Below are positions 45,405-54,013 of a stretch of DNA of 64,000 nt, piece after piece (within the stretch, counting starts at the first letter, position 1; every line of letters starts with the position of its first letter). Position numbers and translations under genes: made by a program. The notes under the pieces were generated by a model that was not told the DNA's origin, made no database searches, and saw only the letters and a list, made by a program, of their open reading frames with translations. Location of the stretch: positions 2,480,001 to 2,544,000 of the forward strand of contig NZ_CP080378.1 of NCBI RefSeq assembly GCF_019443445.1, written 5' to 3'. The stretch comes from Massilia sp. PAMC28688. Its GTDB lineage: Bacteria; Pseudomonadota; Gammaproteobacteria; Burkholderiales; Burkholderiaceae_D.

Positions 45405-47741
45405 ATGCGCCACAAACAATTGGTGCGCCAGGTGCGCCGCGCCTTTGGGGTCACCAGCGAACACGCGCTGCAGGAACTGCTGGGCTCGCTGCGCGCGCGC
45501 GGCGATGGCGCGCTGGCCGACGGCATTGCGTCCCTGCTTGATACCACCGAGCACCACTACAAGCAGTACGACCGCGACCTCAAGGTGCGCAGCCGCATGC
45601 TCGACATCAGTTCCGAAGAACTGCTGGCCGCCAATGCCCAGCTGCGCGGGGAGGCGGCGCGCCAGCGTGAAGTGCTGCGCTCGCTGCGCGCGAGCGTCCA
45701 GCGCCTGACCTTTGATACCGGCACCGTGCCCGAGCCGGCCGCCGCCGATGCCGACCACGACCTGCTGGGATTGACGCACGCGCTCGAGCAGCTGGTGCAG
45801 CAGCGCGAAACGGCACGCGAACTGACCGAGCAAATTCTCGACCAGCTGCCCATTCCCGTCTTCCTGAAAGACCGGGCCGGGCGCTTTGTCCGTTTCAACC
45901 GCCAGTTCCAGGCGTTTTACCAGCGCCCGCGCGAGGAATTGATGGGCGCCAAGATTGAACATTTCACACCGCCCGACTGGGCCAGCGTGACCCAGGAGGA
46001 AGATGAACTGGCCTGGCGCACCGGCCTCATGATCAGCAGCGAGCGGCGCGTGACCCAGATTGATCCGCCGGTTGACCTTGTGGTCAACCGCATTGTCATT
46101 ACCAGCGGCGGCGAATCGTACCTGCTCGGCTTTTCGATCGATGTCAGCGAGCAGCGCGCCGCACGCGACGCCATGCAGCGCGCCGTGGAATCGGCCCAGG
46201 CCGCCAGTCGCGCAAAGAGTGAATTCCTGGCCAACATGAGCCATGAAATCCGCACCCCCATGAACGGCATCCTGGGCATGACCGAGCTGGTGCTGGAGTC
46301 CGATTTGCAGCCCGAGCAGCGCGACGACATTGGCCTGGTCAAGGCTTCTGCCGATGCGCTGCTGACCATCGTCAACGACATCCTCGATTTTTCCAAGATC
46401 GAGGCAGGCAAGCTTGACCTGGAAGAAGTGCCGTTCGACCTGCGCAAGCTGGTGCGCGAGACAGTGCGCTCCATGGCCTTGCGCGCCCAGCAAAAAGGTT
46501 TGCTGCTCGAGTGCCGGGTCGACCCGGCCATTGCGCGCACCATGAAGGGCGATCCGGGGCGGCTGCGCCAGGTGCTCATCAACCTGCTGGGCAATGCCAT
46601 CAAATTCACCCAGCAGGGCAGCGTGACGCTGGCGGTGGCCATGGATGCCGAGCAGGGCGAGCAGTGCATGGTGTCGTTTGCCGTCAGCGACACGGGCATT
46701 GGCATCCCGGCCGACAAGCAGGGCATGATTTTTGAAGCGTTTTCGCAGGTGGACGGGTCCACCACGCGCCAGTTTGGCGGCACCGGGCTGGGCCTGACGA
46801 TCTGCCGCCGCCTGGTCATCTTGATGCAGGGCGACATAAGCGTGTCGAGCACGCCGGGCAAGGGCAGTACCTTCCGCTTCGTGGTGCCCCTGCGCCACGC
46901 CGCCGTGCAGCTGCCGGTGGGGCAGGACGAGGCCGAACCGGCCGCCGCATCGAGCGCCGCGGCGGGCCTGGCGCCCATCCTGGCGCGCAAGGATGGGCGG
47001 CACGGTCTGCGCATCCTGCTGGCGGAAGACAATCCCGTGAACCAGCGCCTGGCCTTGCGCCTGCTGGAAAAAATGGGCCACCGCATCACCGTGGTGGCCA
47101 ATGGCATGGATGCCTGCACGGCAGCCATGACCGGCGCCTTTGACCTGGTGCTGATGGATGTGCAGATGCCCGAGCTCGACGGCCTGTCGGCCACGCGCCG
47201 CATCCGCCAGTGGGAGGCGGCCCACGCCGGCCACCTGCCCATCATTGCCATGACGGCGCGCGCCATGCAGGGCGACCGCGAACGCTGCCTGGAAGCGGGC
47301 ATGGATGACTACATGTCCAAGCCGGTCGACAGCGAACGGCTGCGCGCCATTGTCAGCCGCTTCCATGTGGAGCAGGCCGGTCCCGTGCTGGACTGGCGCA
47401 CCGCGCTGGTGCGGCTCGATGGCGACAGCGCCCTGCTGCTGGAACTGGCGGCCCTGTTCATTGAAGACGGGCCGCAGCTGATGCAAACGCTGTACGATTC
47501 GCTGGCCGCCGACGACCTGCCGGCATCGCAGCGCGCCGTCCACAGCCTGCAGGGCGTGCTGGTCAATTTTGGTGCCCAGCGCGCCATAGCGCAGGCCGAG
47601 CGCATGTCGGCCAGCCTGCACGAGCCGGCCCAGGCGGCGCAGTGGCGGGCCCAGGCCGAGGAACTGGGCGGCGCCGTGGAAGAAGTGTATGGCGCGCTGC
47701 ACGCCCTCATTGCCGCCGGGCCGGACGCGATGCAACGCTAG
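45405..47741 (+). CDS. Hybrid histidine kinase with PAS, receiver and HPt domains
   Basis: A 778-residue cytoplasmic kinase with no membrane helix. Residues 1-130 form a coiled, helical region, and a PAS domain follows at about 140-250 (LDQLPIPVFLKDRAGRFVRFNRQF). HisKA (AKSEFLANMSHEIRTPMNGILG) and the ATPase boxes (NLLGNAIKFTQQG, SDTGIGIPADKQGMIFEAFSQVDGS, FGGTGLGLTI) come next. A receiver starts at about 530 (RILLAEDNPVNQRLAL, VLMDVQMPELDG, MSKPVD), and an HPt-like domain follows at about 670-770. In the HPt the motif is AVHSLQGVL; the usual Lys after HxL is Gln. It starts six bases after the HD-GYP gene, so they form one system. Confidence 0.92.
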   Translation: MRHKQLVRQVRRAFGVTSEHALQELLGSLRARGDGALADGIASLLDTTEHHYKQYDRDLKVRSRMLDISSEELLAANAQLRGEAARQREVLRSLRASVQRLTFDTGTVPEPAAADADHDLLGLTHALEQLVQQRETARELTEQILDQLPIPVFLKDRAGRFVRFNRQFQAFYQRPREELMGAKIEHFTPPDWASVTQEEDELAWRTGLMISSERRVTQIDPPVDLVVNRIVITSGGESYLLGFSIDVSEQRAARDAMQRAVESAQAASRAKSEFLANMSHEIRTPMNGILGMTELVLESDLQPEQRDDIGLVKASADALLTIVNDILDFSKIEAGKLDLEEVPFDLRKLVRETVRSMALRAQQKGLLLECRVDPAIARTMKGDPGRLRQVLINLLGNAIKFTQQGSVTLAVAMDAEQGEQCMVSFAVSDTGIGIPADKQGMIFEAFSQVDGSTTRQFGGTGLGLTICRRLVILMQGDISVSSTPGKGSTFRFVVPLRHAAVQLPVGQDEAEPAAASSAAAGLAPILARKDGRHGLRILLAEDNPVNQRLALRLLEKMGHRITVVANGMDACTAAMTGAFDLVLMDVQMPELDGLSATRRIRQWEAAHAGHLPIIAMTARAMQGDRERCLEAGMDDYMSKPVDSERLRAIVSRFHVEQAGPVLDWRTALVRLDGDSALLLELAALFIEDGPQLMQTLYDSLAADDLPASQRAVHSLQGVLVNFGAQRAIAQAERMSASLHEPAQAAQWRAQAEELGGAVEEVYGALHALIAAGPDAMQR

Positions 47742-47771
47742 CGCTGCAGGCGGCCGGCCACCGGCAGCGCT
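47740..47771. terminator. Hairpin between convergent hybrid kinase and cfa genes
   Basis: AGCGCTGC (47740-47747) pairs with GCAGCGCT (47764-47771) around a GC-rich 16-base interior. It overlaps both stop codons. There is no T run, so termination would need Rho or other help. Confidence 0.4.
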
Positions 47772-48994
47772 CACGACAGGCCCCCGTCGCGCCGGGGCGC
47801 ATACATGTAGCGGCGTGACCAGGCAATGCCGGCCGGGTCGCGTCCGGCCTTGCGGCACAGGACCTGGTAAATGCTGATCCAGTCGTGGGCAAAGGCATAG
47901 GCGCAGCCGGCCAGGTAGACGTGCCAGATGCGAAACAGGCGCGGCTCCACCATGTGCCGGATCTGGTCGGCGGAACCTTCAAACCGTTCGGTCCACAGGG
48001 AACAGGTGCGCGCATAATGGCGGCGCAGGTTTTCCACGTCCAGCGCTTCGAGCCCGCCTTCCTGCATGGTCTTGAGGACGGTGCCCAGGTGCGCCAGCTC
48101 CCCGTGGGGAAACACGTATTCGTCGATGAAGTCGCCCGCGCCATGGGGCGCCGCGCCGCTGCTGGCGCTGGTGGAAGTAATGCCGTGGTTGAGCGCCAGC
48201 CCGTCGTCGGTCAGCAGCTCGCGGATGCGGCCGAAGTAGTGCGGCAATGCGCGCACGCCCACGTGCTCGAACATGCCGACACTGGCAATGCGGTCAAAGC
48301 TGCCCGTGATGTCGCGGTAATCCTGCAGCCGGATTTCCACCTGGCCCTGCAGGCCGGCGCGCTCGACCATGTCGCGCGCAAAACGGGCCTGGTTGTCGGA
48401 CAGGGTGATGCCCACGCAGCGCGCGCCGTAGCGCCTGGCCGCTTCGATGGCCAGCGCGCCCCAGCCGCAGCCGATATCGAGCAGGCGCTGGCCCGGCCGC
48501 ACGTCAAGCTTGGTGAGGATGTGATCGATCTTCTTGCGCTGCGCGTCGGCCAGCGTTTCGCTGCCCTGCTCGAAGTAGGCACAGGAATACACCATGCCCG
48601 GGTCGAGCCAGGCGCGGTAAAAGTCGTTGGAGACATCGTAATGGTAGCGAATGGCTGCGGCGTCGAGTTCGCGGGTATGGGCAGGCCTGCCCAGCAGGCT
48701 GCGCAGGCGGCCGCGCGCTCCCGTGCTGGCGGCCAGCGCATTGACCACGGCGATCATGTCGCGCGCGCGGCCGCGTACTTCGATGGCGCCTTCGACGTAG
48801 GCGCGCCCCAGGTTGTAGAGCGAAGGCGAGAGCAGGTAGCGCAGGGCGCCGGCGCGCGGCACGCGGATGGTGACCCGCGCCGGCTCATGCGAAAAATGGA
48901 AGCGCTGGCCGTTCCACAATTCCACGCACAGCGGTACCGACACCTTGTTGCGGATGTCGGTGCTCCAGGCGGACAGACGCAGCTGATTAAACAT
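47771..48994 (-). CDS. cfa: Cyclopropane-fatty-acyl-phospholipid synthase
   Basis: A 407-residue SAM-dependent enzyme that adds a methylene bridge to unsaturated phospholipid acyl chains, usually on entry to stationary phase or acid stress. YHYDVSNDFYRAWLDPGMVYSCAYFEQGSETLADAQ, the SAM loop RLLDIGCGWGALAIEAARRYGARCVGITLSDNQ and SVGMFEHVGVRALPHYFGRI are family signatures. The active His/Glu/Tyr region near YVFPHGELAHLG is also present. The start follows a strong AGGAGG site, and the leader is unusual (see the next two entries). Confidence 0.92.
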   Translation of the reverse strand: MFNQLRLSAWSTDIRNKVSVPLCVELWNGQRFHFSHEPARVTIRVPRAGALRYLLSPSLYNLGRAYVEGAIEVRGRARDMIAVVNALAASTGARGRLRSLLGRPAHTRELDAAAIRYHYDVSNDFYRAWLDPGMVYSCAYFEQGSETLADAQRKKIDHILTKLDVRPGQRLLDIGCGWGALAIEAARRYGARCVGITLSDNQARFARDMVERAGLQGQVEIRLQDYRDITGSFDRIASVGMFEHVGVRALPHYFGRIRELLTDDGLALNHGITSTSASSGAAPHGAGDFIDEYVFPHGELAHLGTVLKTMQEGGLEALDVENLRRHYARTCSLWTERFEGSADQIRHMVEPRLFRIWHVYLAGCAYAFAHDWISIYQVLCRKAGRDPAGIAWSRRYMYAPRRDGGLS

Positions 48995-49022
48995 GGGTAC
49001 CTCCTGTCAGGGGAGGTGGCAT
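48987..49022 (-). CDS. Possible 11-codon upstream ORF overlapping the cfa start
   Basis: ATG at 49022, five bases after an AGGAGG site, opens a frame encoding MPPPLTGGTHV that ends in TAA at 48987. The stop codon lies past the cfa ATG (48994), and the cfa ribosome site is inside the short frame. Two prolines in a row follow the start, which can slow ribosomes. This geometry suggests coupling or a leader peptide, but no experiment or homology supports it. Confidence 0.35.
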   Translation of the reverse strand: MPPPLTGGTHV

Positions 49023-49105
49023 GAGCCCCTCCTGTCAAGGGAGATGCGCGGGCACCTCCTGTGAAGGAAGGTGGCATGCGCATCCCCCGTTCATGCAGGA
49101 GGCAT
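48998..49105 (-). repeat. Tandem repeat of a ribosome-site-like unit in the cfa leader
   Basis: Read on the minus strand, a ten-base element occurs three times at 27-28-base spacing: TCACAGGAGG (49064-49055), TGACAGGAGG (49037-49028) and TGACAGGAGG (49009-49000). The last two are followed after five bases by ATG. The flanks also repeat (CCACCT, GCATGC), and a partly inverted copy lies at 49093-49103. The whole stretch lies between the fusion gene stop and cfa. Confidence 0.7.
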
Positions 49106-49117
49106 GCGCCGCCCGCG

Positions 49118-50302
49118 TCAGGGTTGCAACCGCCCCCGTGCCCAGCTGCCGTCAGGCTGCAGCGTGTACACAATGCGGTCATGAAAGCGCGAGCGCCGGC
49201 CCTGCCAGAATTCGATGCGCTCCGGTATCAGCCGGAAGCCGCCCCAATTGGCTGGACGTGCAGGCGCCTCGCCAAACTGCCTGGCAACAGCGTCATAATT
49301 GTCTTCCAGCGCCTGCCGGTCTGCGATCGGCATGCTCTGGGCGGAGGCAATGGCGGCCAGCCGGCTCTTGAGCGGCCGGCTGTGGAAATACTTGTCGCTG
49401 TCTTCTTCGGACGTGCGCTCCACCCTCCCTTCGATACGAATCTGGCGCTCAAGTTCAGGCCAAAAAAACAGAAGTGCGGCGTGCGGATTTTCCTGCAACT
49501 GCCGGCCCTTCTGGCTGTCATAGTTGGTGTACCAGGTGAAGCCGCGCACGTCGTACTGCTTGATCAGCACAATGCGCGAGCTCGGGCGGCCCGCGCCATC
49601 GACCGTGGCCACGCTCATCGCGTTCGGTTCGTTGACCTGCGCCTTGAGCGCCTGTTCAAACCAGCTGTTAAATTGCACGATGGGGTCGGCCGCCACCTCA
49701 TGTTCGTTCAGCGTGGCCTGGCCGTAATCCTTGCGCAGGCTGGCCACGGCGTCGCCCGTGGAGACGGCGGCGGCAATGCCGCGCCGGGCCTGCATGGCGC
49801 TGCCCAGCTGCGCCATCTGCCCGGCGCTGAACAGGCGTTTGGCCATCGGGGCAAGCTGGTTTTCCTCGCGCGCCATGTGGGCGCCATAGGTGTCGGCAAA
49901 GCGCCGCACCTCGCTCTCGCGCAAGGTGGCGGCGCTGCCGTCGGCAATGGCGCGCAGCTGCTCGTGCAGGCCTTGCCACATGCCATCCATCTGGTGGTGT
50001 TCTGCCACGATGGCCGGCGCCAGCTGGGCCAGCAGTGCTGCATCCTCGCCCTGCGCGGTGGCCTGCAGCATGGGGATGAGATCGTGTTCTTCGTCCTCGT
50101 GGTGCAGGGGCGCGGCCTGGTCAAAGTACTTGATCACGGCGGCGGCGGCCTGGCGCGCCTGCTCGTCGGCACCGTGCGCGGCCAGGTGTGGGACCAGCTT
50201 TTCCAGCGTGGCCAGCTGCTTGCGGATGCGGTCGTGGCAATGTTTGAGCACGGCAATAGGCTGGTCGAAACCGGGGGCGCTGTCGGGCAGGGCAGAGGTC
50301 AT
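49118..50302 (-). CDS. pdxH: Hemerythrin-like domain fused to pyridoxamine 5'-phosphate oxidase
   Basis: One uninterrupted 394-residue frame. Residues 12-173 form a hemerythrin/HHE four-helix bundle with possible iron ligands His21 or His23, His67-His68 with Glu71/72, His102-His103 with Asp106, and His142 with Glu146/147. Residues 186-394 are a full PdxH: LRKDYGQATLNEHEVAADPIVQFNSWFEQAL, NAMSVATVDGAGRPSSRIVLIKQYD, YTNYDSQKGRQL, FFWPELERQIRIEGRVERTSEEDSDKYFHSRP, and FWQGRRSRFHDRIVY. PdxH makes pyridoxal phosphate using FMN and oxygen; hemerythrins bind oxygen or sense iron and oxygen. The ATG at 50302 is preferred. A second start for PdxH alone (Met170) has no good ribosome site. Confidence 0.9.
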   Translation of the reverse strand: MTSALPDSAPGFDQPIAVLKHCHDRIRKQLATLEKLVPHLAAHGADEQARQAAAAVIKYFDQAAPLHHEDEEHDLIPMLQATAQGEDAALLAQLAPAIVAEHHQMDGMWQGLHEQLRAIADGSAATLRESEVRRFADTYGAHMAREENQLAPMAKRLFSAGQMAQLGSAMQARRGIAAAVSTGDAVASLRKDYGQATLNEHEVAADPIVQFNSWFEQALKAQVNEPNAMSVATVDGAGRPSSRIVLIKQYDVRGFTWYTNYDSQKGRQLQENPHAALLFFWPELERQIRIEGRVERTSEEDSDKYFHSRPLKSRLAAIASAQSMPIADRQALEDNYDAVARQFGEAPARPANWGGFRLIPERIEFWQGRRSRFHDRIVYTLQPDGSWARGRLQP

Positions 50303-50376
50303 GGCATTCTCATAAGCGGGTGGGATTGTCTGCATTTTAGAGTAGTCCCAATGGCCGCGTCCGTTAAAATGGCGGG

Positions 50377-51237
50377 ATGAATGCCAATGACCCGCAAATT
50401 TCCCCTGCCACCGACGAGATCGATGCCGAGCGCCGTTTCGGCGGCATCGGCCGGCTGTACGGCAACCCCGCCCTGGCGCGCTTTCGCGCCGCCCATGTCT
50501 GCGTGATCGGCGTGGGCGGGGTCGGTTCCTGGGTGGTCGAAGCGCTGGCCAGGAGCGCCATCGGCCAGCTGACCCTGATCGACCTGGACAATGTGGCCGA
50601 ATCGAACATCAACCGCCAGATCCAGGCCATGAGCGACACCATCGGCATGGCCAAGATCGATGCCCTGGCCGCGCGCATTGCCCAGATCAACCCGGCCTGC
50701 CGGGTCAACCTGGTCGAAGACTTCATTGGGCCGGACAATCTGGACCAGATGATTGCCGGCCGGGGCTACGACTTCGTGATCGACGCCATCGACAGTGTCA
50801 AGGCCAAGGCGGCCGTGATTGCTTACTGCCGCCAGCACGCCATTCCCATCATGACCGTGGGCAGCGCCGGCGGGCAGACTGATGCCACCCGGATCGAAGT
50901 GCGCGACCTGAGCAAGACCGAGCAGGAACCCCTGCTCAAGATGGTGCGCAAGCGCTTGCGCAGCCAGTATGGCTTCCCGCGCAGCATCAAGACCAAATTC
51001 CACGTCGATGCCGTCTTTTCCATGGAACCGCTGACACTGCCGCAGGACGATACCAGCTGCACCATTGACGGCGCCGAAGGCGTGACCGGCCTCAATTGTG
51101 CGGGCTTTGGCTCGAGCGTCGTGGTCACTGCCACCTTCGGCATGATTGCCGCCGGACACGTGCTCAGAAAGCTGGCCGCCCCACCGGCGCCGGTACCGGC
51201 CGCAGACCCTGTGCAGGCGGCAGATGCCTTGCTATGA
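50377..51237 (+). CDS. tcdA: tRNA cyclic N6-threonylcarbamoyladenosine synthase TcdA
   Basis: An E1-like enzyme of 286 residues that dehydrates t6A37 of tRNA to its cyclic form with ATP. ERRFGGIGRLYGNPALARFRAAHVCVIGVGGVGSWVVEALARSAIGQLTLIDLDNVAESNINRQ is the nucleotide-binding start, and DAIDSVKAKAAVIAYC and the TVGSAGGQTDATRI loop follow. The ATG is divergent from the fusion gene, with a TAAAAT box about 13 bases upstream. The substrate t6A needs the Sua5-type protein encoded at 34 kb. Confidence 0.92.
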   Translation: MNANDPQISPATDEIDAERRFGGIGRLYGNPALARFRAAHVCVIGVGGVGSWVVEALARSAIGQLTLIDLDNVAESNINRQIQAMSDTIGMAKIDALAARIAQINPACRVNLVEDFIGPDNLDQMIAGRGYDFVIDAIDSVKAKAAVIAYCRQHAIPIMTVGSAGGQTDATRIEVRDLSKTEQEPLLKMVRKRLRSQYGFPRSIKTKFHVDAVFSMEPLTLPQDDTSCTIDGAEGVTGLNCAGFGSSVVVTATFGMIAAGHVLRKLAAPPAPVPAADPVQAADALL

Positions 51238-51299
51238 TAGTGTTGTAACTGGCCTGGCACTGCGCCAGGCGACCGTCCACATTTTTTTTTGAAGGCACC

Positions 51300-51938
51300 A
51301 TGATGATGCTTCGCTCCACGTATGCCCTGATGATATGCGCCGCTGCGGCTTCGTTTGCCCAGGCCGCCGGACAGGCTCCTGCCCCGCAGACAACGCCGCC
51401 GGAAACGCCGGCAGCAGCCCAGCCTGCACCAGCGGCACCGCCGGTGGCGGCGCCTGCCCCGGCCGCCCCGGCTGCCCCGGCTGCGCCGGCTGCCCCTGCG
51501 GCCCCGGCCACGCCGGCCCAGGACGCCACCGCAGCCGCACCAGCGGCGCCCGCCCTGCCCGCCACGCCAGCCGTACCGGCCGAACCTGTACCGGAACCGC
51601 TGGTCAAGAAAGATACCGTGATCGGCAAGGGTGCCACTGCCGGCCCGGGCTCCAAGGTATTCGTGCACTACACCGGCTGGCTGTACAAGCCGATGGCCGC
51701 CAAACAGCGCGGGCGCGAGTTCGACTCCTCCATCAAGCGCGGCGAGCCACTGTCGTTCGTGCTTGGCAGCGGCCGCGTCATCAAGGGCTGGGACCAGGGC
51801 ATCCTGGGCATGAAAGTGGGCGGCAAGCGCACCCTGATCATCCCGAGCCACCTGGCCTACGGTTCGCGCGGCGCCGGCACCATGATCGCCCCGGGCGCCG
51901 ACCTGATATTTGATGTGGAACTGGTCGACGTCAAGTAA
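51300..51938 (+). CDS. Exported FKBP-type peptidyl-prolyl isomerase with Ala/Pro-rich linker
   Basis: A 212-residue protein with a signal peptide (MLRSTYALMICAAAASFAQA). Residues 24-100 form a low-complexity Ala/Pro linker with repeated APAAPAAPAAP units. The FKBP domain spans about 105-212 (DTVIGKGATAGPGSKVFVHYTGWLY, EFDSSIKRGEPLSFVLGSGRVIKGWDQGILGMKVGGKRTLIIPSHLAYG, IAPGADLIFDVELVDVK). The active-site aromatic residues are present. It would assist folding in the periplasm or at the outer membrane. The linker probably spans the cell wall. Confidence 0.9.
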   Translation: MMMLRSTYALMICAAAASFAQAAGQAPAPQTTPPETPAAAQPAPAAPPVAAPAPAAPAAPAAPAAPAAPATPAQDATAAAPAAPALPATPAVPAEPVPEPLVKKDTVIGKGATAGPGSKVFVHYTGWLYKPMAAKQRGREFDSSIKRGEPLSFVLGSGRVIKGWDQGILGMKVGGKRTLIIPSHLAYGSRGAGTMIAPGADLIFDVELVDVK

Positions 51939-51971
51939 TCCCGCCCCTCCAACCTTGCACGGGAAACAGCC

Positions 51972-52901
51972 ATGAGAATCGCAAACGACGTCACCGAGTT
52001 GATCGGTAACACCCCGCTGGTGCGGATCCGCAACCTCGCCAAAGGCGCGGGCGCGGAGATCCTGGCCAAGCTTGAGTTCTACAATCCGGCCCATAGCGTC
52101 AAGGACCGGATCGGCCTGGCCATGATCGAGGCGGCGGAAGCGGCCGGCCTGATCGGCCCGGATACCGTCATTGTCGAGCCCACCAGCGGCAATACCGGCA
52201 TTGCCCTGGCCATGGTGTGCGCCGCACGGGGCTATCGCTGCAAGCTGGTAATGCCGGAAACCATGAGCAGCGAGCGGCGCGTGCTGCTGCGTGCCTATGG
52301 TGCCGAGCTGGTCCTGACGCCGGGGCCGGAAGGCATGCTGGGCGCCATCCGCACGGCTGAAGAAATGGTGGCCAGCAACGCCAACTACTTCATGCCCCAG
52401 CAATTCAACAACCCGGCCAATCCTGAAGTGCACCGCCGCACCACGGCGGAAGAAATCTGGCGCGATACCGACGGCAAGGTCGACATCCTGGTGGCAGGCG
52501 TGGGCACCGGCGGCACCCTGACCGGCGTGAGCGAAGTCATCAAGTCGCGCAAGCCGTCGTTCCAGTCCATCGCGGTGGAGCCGGATGCCTCGCCCATGCT
52601 GTCCAAGGGAACCAAGGGGCCGCACCCCTTGCAGGGCATCGGCGCCGGCTTCGTGCCCGGCGTGCTCAATACCGGCATTTACGACGAAGTCATCACGGTC
52701 AAGAATGACGATGCATTCGCCGTCGCACGGGCGGCGGCGCGGGATGAAGGGCTGCTGGTCGGCATTTCGTCGGGGGCGGCCTTGTGGGCCGCGATGCAGG
52801 TTGCCCAGCGCCCCGAAAACGCGGGCAAGCTGATCGTGACCATCATTCCCTCGTTTGGCGAGCGCTATCTCTCGACGGCGCTGTTTGCCAACCTGGCCTG
52901 A
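51972..52901 (+). CDS. cysK: Cysteine synthase A (O-acetylserine sulfhydrylase)
   Basis: A 309-residue PLP enzyme that makes cysteine from O-acetylserine and sulfide. [14 protein letters not shown], the PLP Lys in [23 protein letters not shown] and [13 protein letters not shown] are all present, as are [10 protein letters not shown] and SSGAA. The match with E. coli CysK is close along its whole length, and CysM-specific changes are absent. It is ended by a strong hairpin before the CDF gene, which converges on it. Confidence 0.94.
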   Translation: MRIANDVTELIGNTPLVRIRNLAKGAGAEILAKLEFYNPAHSVKDRIGLAMIEAAEAAGLIGPDTVIVEPTSGNTGIALAMVCAARGYRCKLVMPETMSSERRVLLRAYGAELVLTPGPEGMLGAIRTAEEMVASNANYFMPQQFNNPANPEVHRRTTAEEIWRDTDGKVDILVAGVGTGGTLTGVSEVIKSRKPSFQSIAVEPDASPMLSKGTKGPHPLQGIGAGFVPGVLNTGIYDEVITVKNDDAFAVARAAARDEGLLVGISSGAALWAAMQVAQRPENAGKLIVTIIPSFGERYLSTALFANLA

Positions 52902-52920
52902 GCGCGGAAGGCCAGGTAGA

Positions 52921-52955
52921 AAAAGGGAGGTGCCTGGCGGTGCCTCCCTTTTTTC
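52921..52955. terminator. Terminator between cysK and the metal-efflux gene
   Basis: AAAAGGGAGG (52921-52930) pairs with CCTCCCTTTT (52943-52952) around a 12-base interior and is followed by TT. A and T runs on both sides serve the converging genes. Confidence 0.8.
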
Positions 52956-52969
52956 ATGGGCGCTACCAC

Positions 52970-53989
52970 TCAGTGGCTGTCGCCGTGCAGCGCACAGTCG
53001 TGCTGTGTGGTGCCCATTTCAATTTGCAAGGTGCAATGATGGATCGCGTGCTCGGCCTTCAGGCCTGCCACGATGGCGTCCACCGCGGCGTCGCCCGGAT
53101 ACCCGGCCGGCATCACCAGGTGCGCCGTGAGCGCGGTTTCGGTGGTGCTCATGGCCCAGATGTGCAAGTCGTGGATGGAGCTGACCCCGGGGCGGGTGGC
53201 GAGATAGGCCGCCACTTTGGCAGCGTCCACATTGTCCGGCACCGCCGCCAGCACCAGCCGCAGTGATTCCTTGAGCAAGGCCCAGGTGCTGACCAGGATG
53301 AACAGCACGATCACGATGCTCACCACCGGGTCCAGCCAGGTCCAGCCGGTGCCCATGATGGCCAGACCCGAGACCACCACGCCCAGCGAAATGGCCGCAT
53401 CGGCCGCCATGTGCTGGTAGGCGCCGCGGATATTGATGTCGTCCTTGGCGCCGGCCATGAACAGCCAGGCCGAGAAGCCGTTGATGGCCACCCCGATGGC
53501 GGCGACCACCGCCACCGTCAGGCCCCCGACCGGGCCCGGGTTGCTGAAGCGGTGCACCGCTTCCCACGCGATGGCGCCGCAGGCTAGCATCAGGATCAGG
53601 GCATTGAACAGGGCGGCCAGGATGGACGAGCTGCGCAGGCCATAGGTATACCGGCGATTCGGCTCGCTGCGGGTAAGCATGGCCGCGCCCCACGCCACCA
53701 GCAATCCCAGGACATCGGACAGGTTATGCCCGGCGTCGGCCATCAGCGCGGTGGAGTTGGCAATGAAGCCGTACACGAATTCGATCGCCACGAAGATCAC
53801 GTTGACGCCGATGGCCAGCGCAAAGGCGCGCCCATTCCCATCCGGATTGATGTGATGGTGATGGTGGCCGTGGCCGCCGTGGCCATGCTGATGATCATGC
53901 GCATCGCCGTGCGCATGATCATGGTGGTGGCCATGGTGGCCGTGGTTGCTCTCCTGGTGCTGGTGCTGCTGCTCGTGCCGGTGTTTCAT
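52970..53989 (-). CDS. Cation diffusion facilitator metal exporter
   Basis: A 339-residue member of the CDF family with six membrane helices between about residues 54 and 245. Site-A residues are in ALMADAGHNLSDVLG (D, H/N, D) and in the mirrored QHMAADAAISLGVV. A cytoplasmic ferredoxin-like domain follows (VSSIHDLHIWAMSTTETALTAHLV). The first 46 residues are extremely His-rich, a likely metal-buffering tail. The GHNLSD/HMAADA arrangement suits zinc, cobalt or nickel (CzcD/DmeF type). It is the last gene of the minus-strand run from pncC, 24 bases after the M16 gene. Confidence 0.9.
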   Translation of the reverse strand: MKHRHEQQHQHQESNHGHHGHHHDHAHGDAHDHQHGHGGHGHHHHHINPDGNGRAFALAIGVNVIFVAIEFVYGFIANSTALMADAGHNLSDVLGLLVAWGAAMLTRSEPNRRYTYGLRSSSILAALFNALILMLACGAIAWEAVHRFSNPGPVGGLTVAVVAAIGVAINGFSAWLFMAGAKDDINIRGAYQHMAADAAISLGVVVSGLAIMGTGWTWLDPVVSIVIVLFILVSTWALLKESLRLVLAAVPDNVDAAKVAAYLATRPGVSSIHDLHIWAMSTTETALTAHLVMPAGYPGDAAVDAIVAGLKAEHAIHHCTLQIEMGTTQHDCALHGDSH

Positions 53990-54013
53990 GATCGGGTCCT
54001 GGAAAAAAAGGCG

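Noticed and set aside
44991..47858. A 955-codon open frame on the minus strand opposite the hybrid kinase gene
   Set aside because: It is antisense to a kinase with clear domains, its translation is rich in His, Gln and Arg without any family motif, and such frames arise from the strong third-position GC bias.
48998..49105. CRISPR-like short repeats near cfa
   Set aside because: Only three short units at 27-28-base spacing without distinct spacers, no cas genes, and the unit is a ribosome-binding sequence.
50823..52625. A 600-codon minus-strand frame over tcdA, FKBP and cysK
   Set aside because: It is antisense to three certain genes. The Gly/Arg-rich middle is the reverse of the Ala/Pro linker codons.
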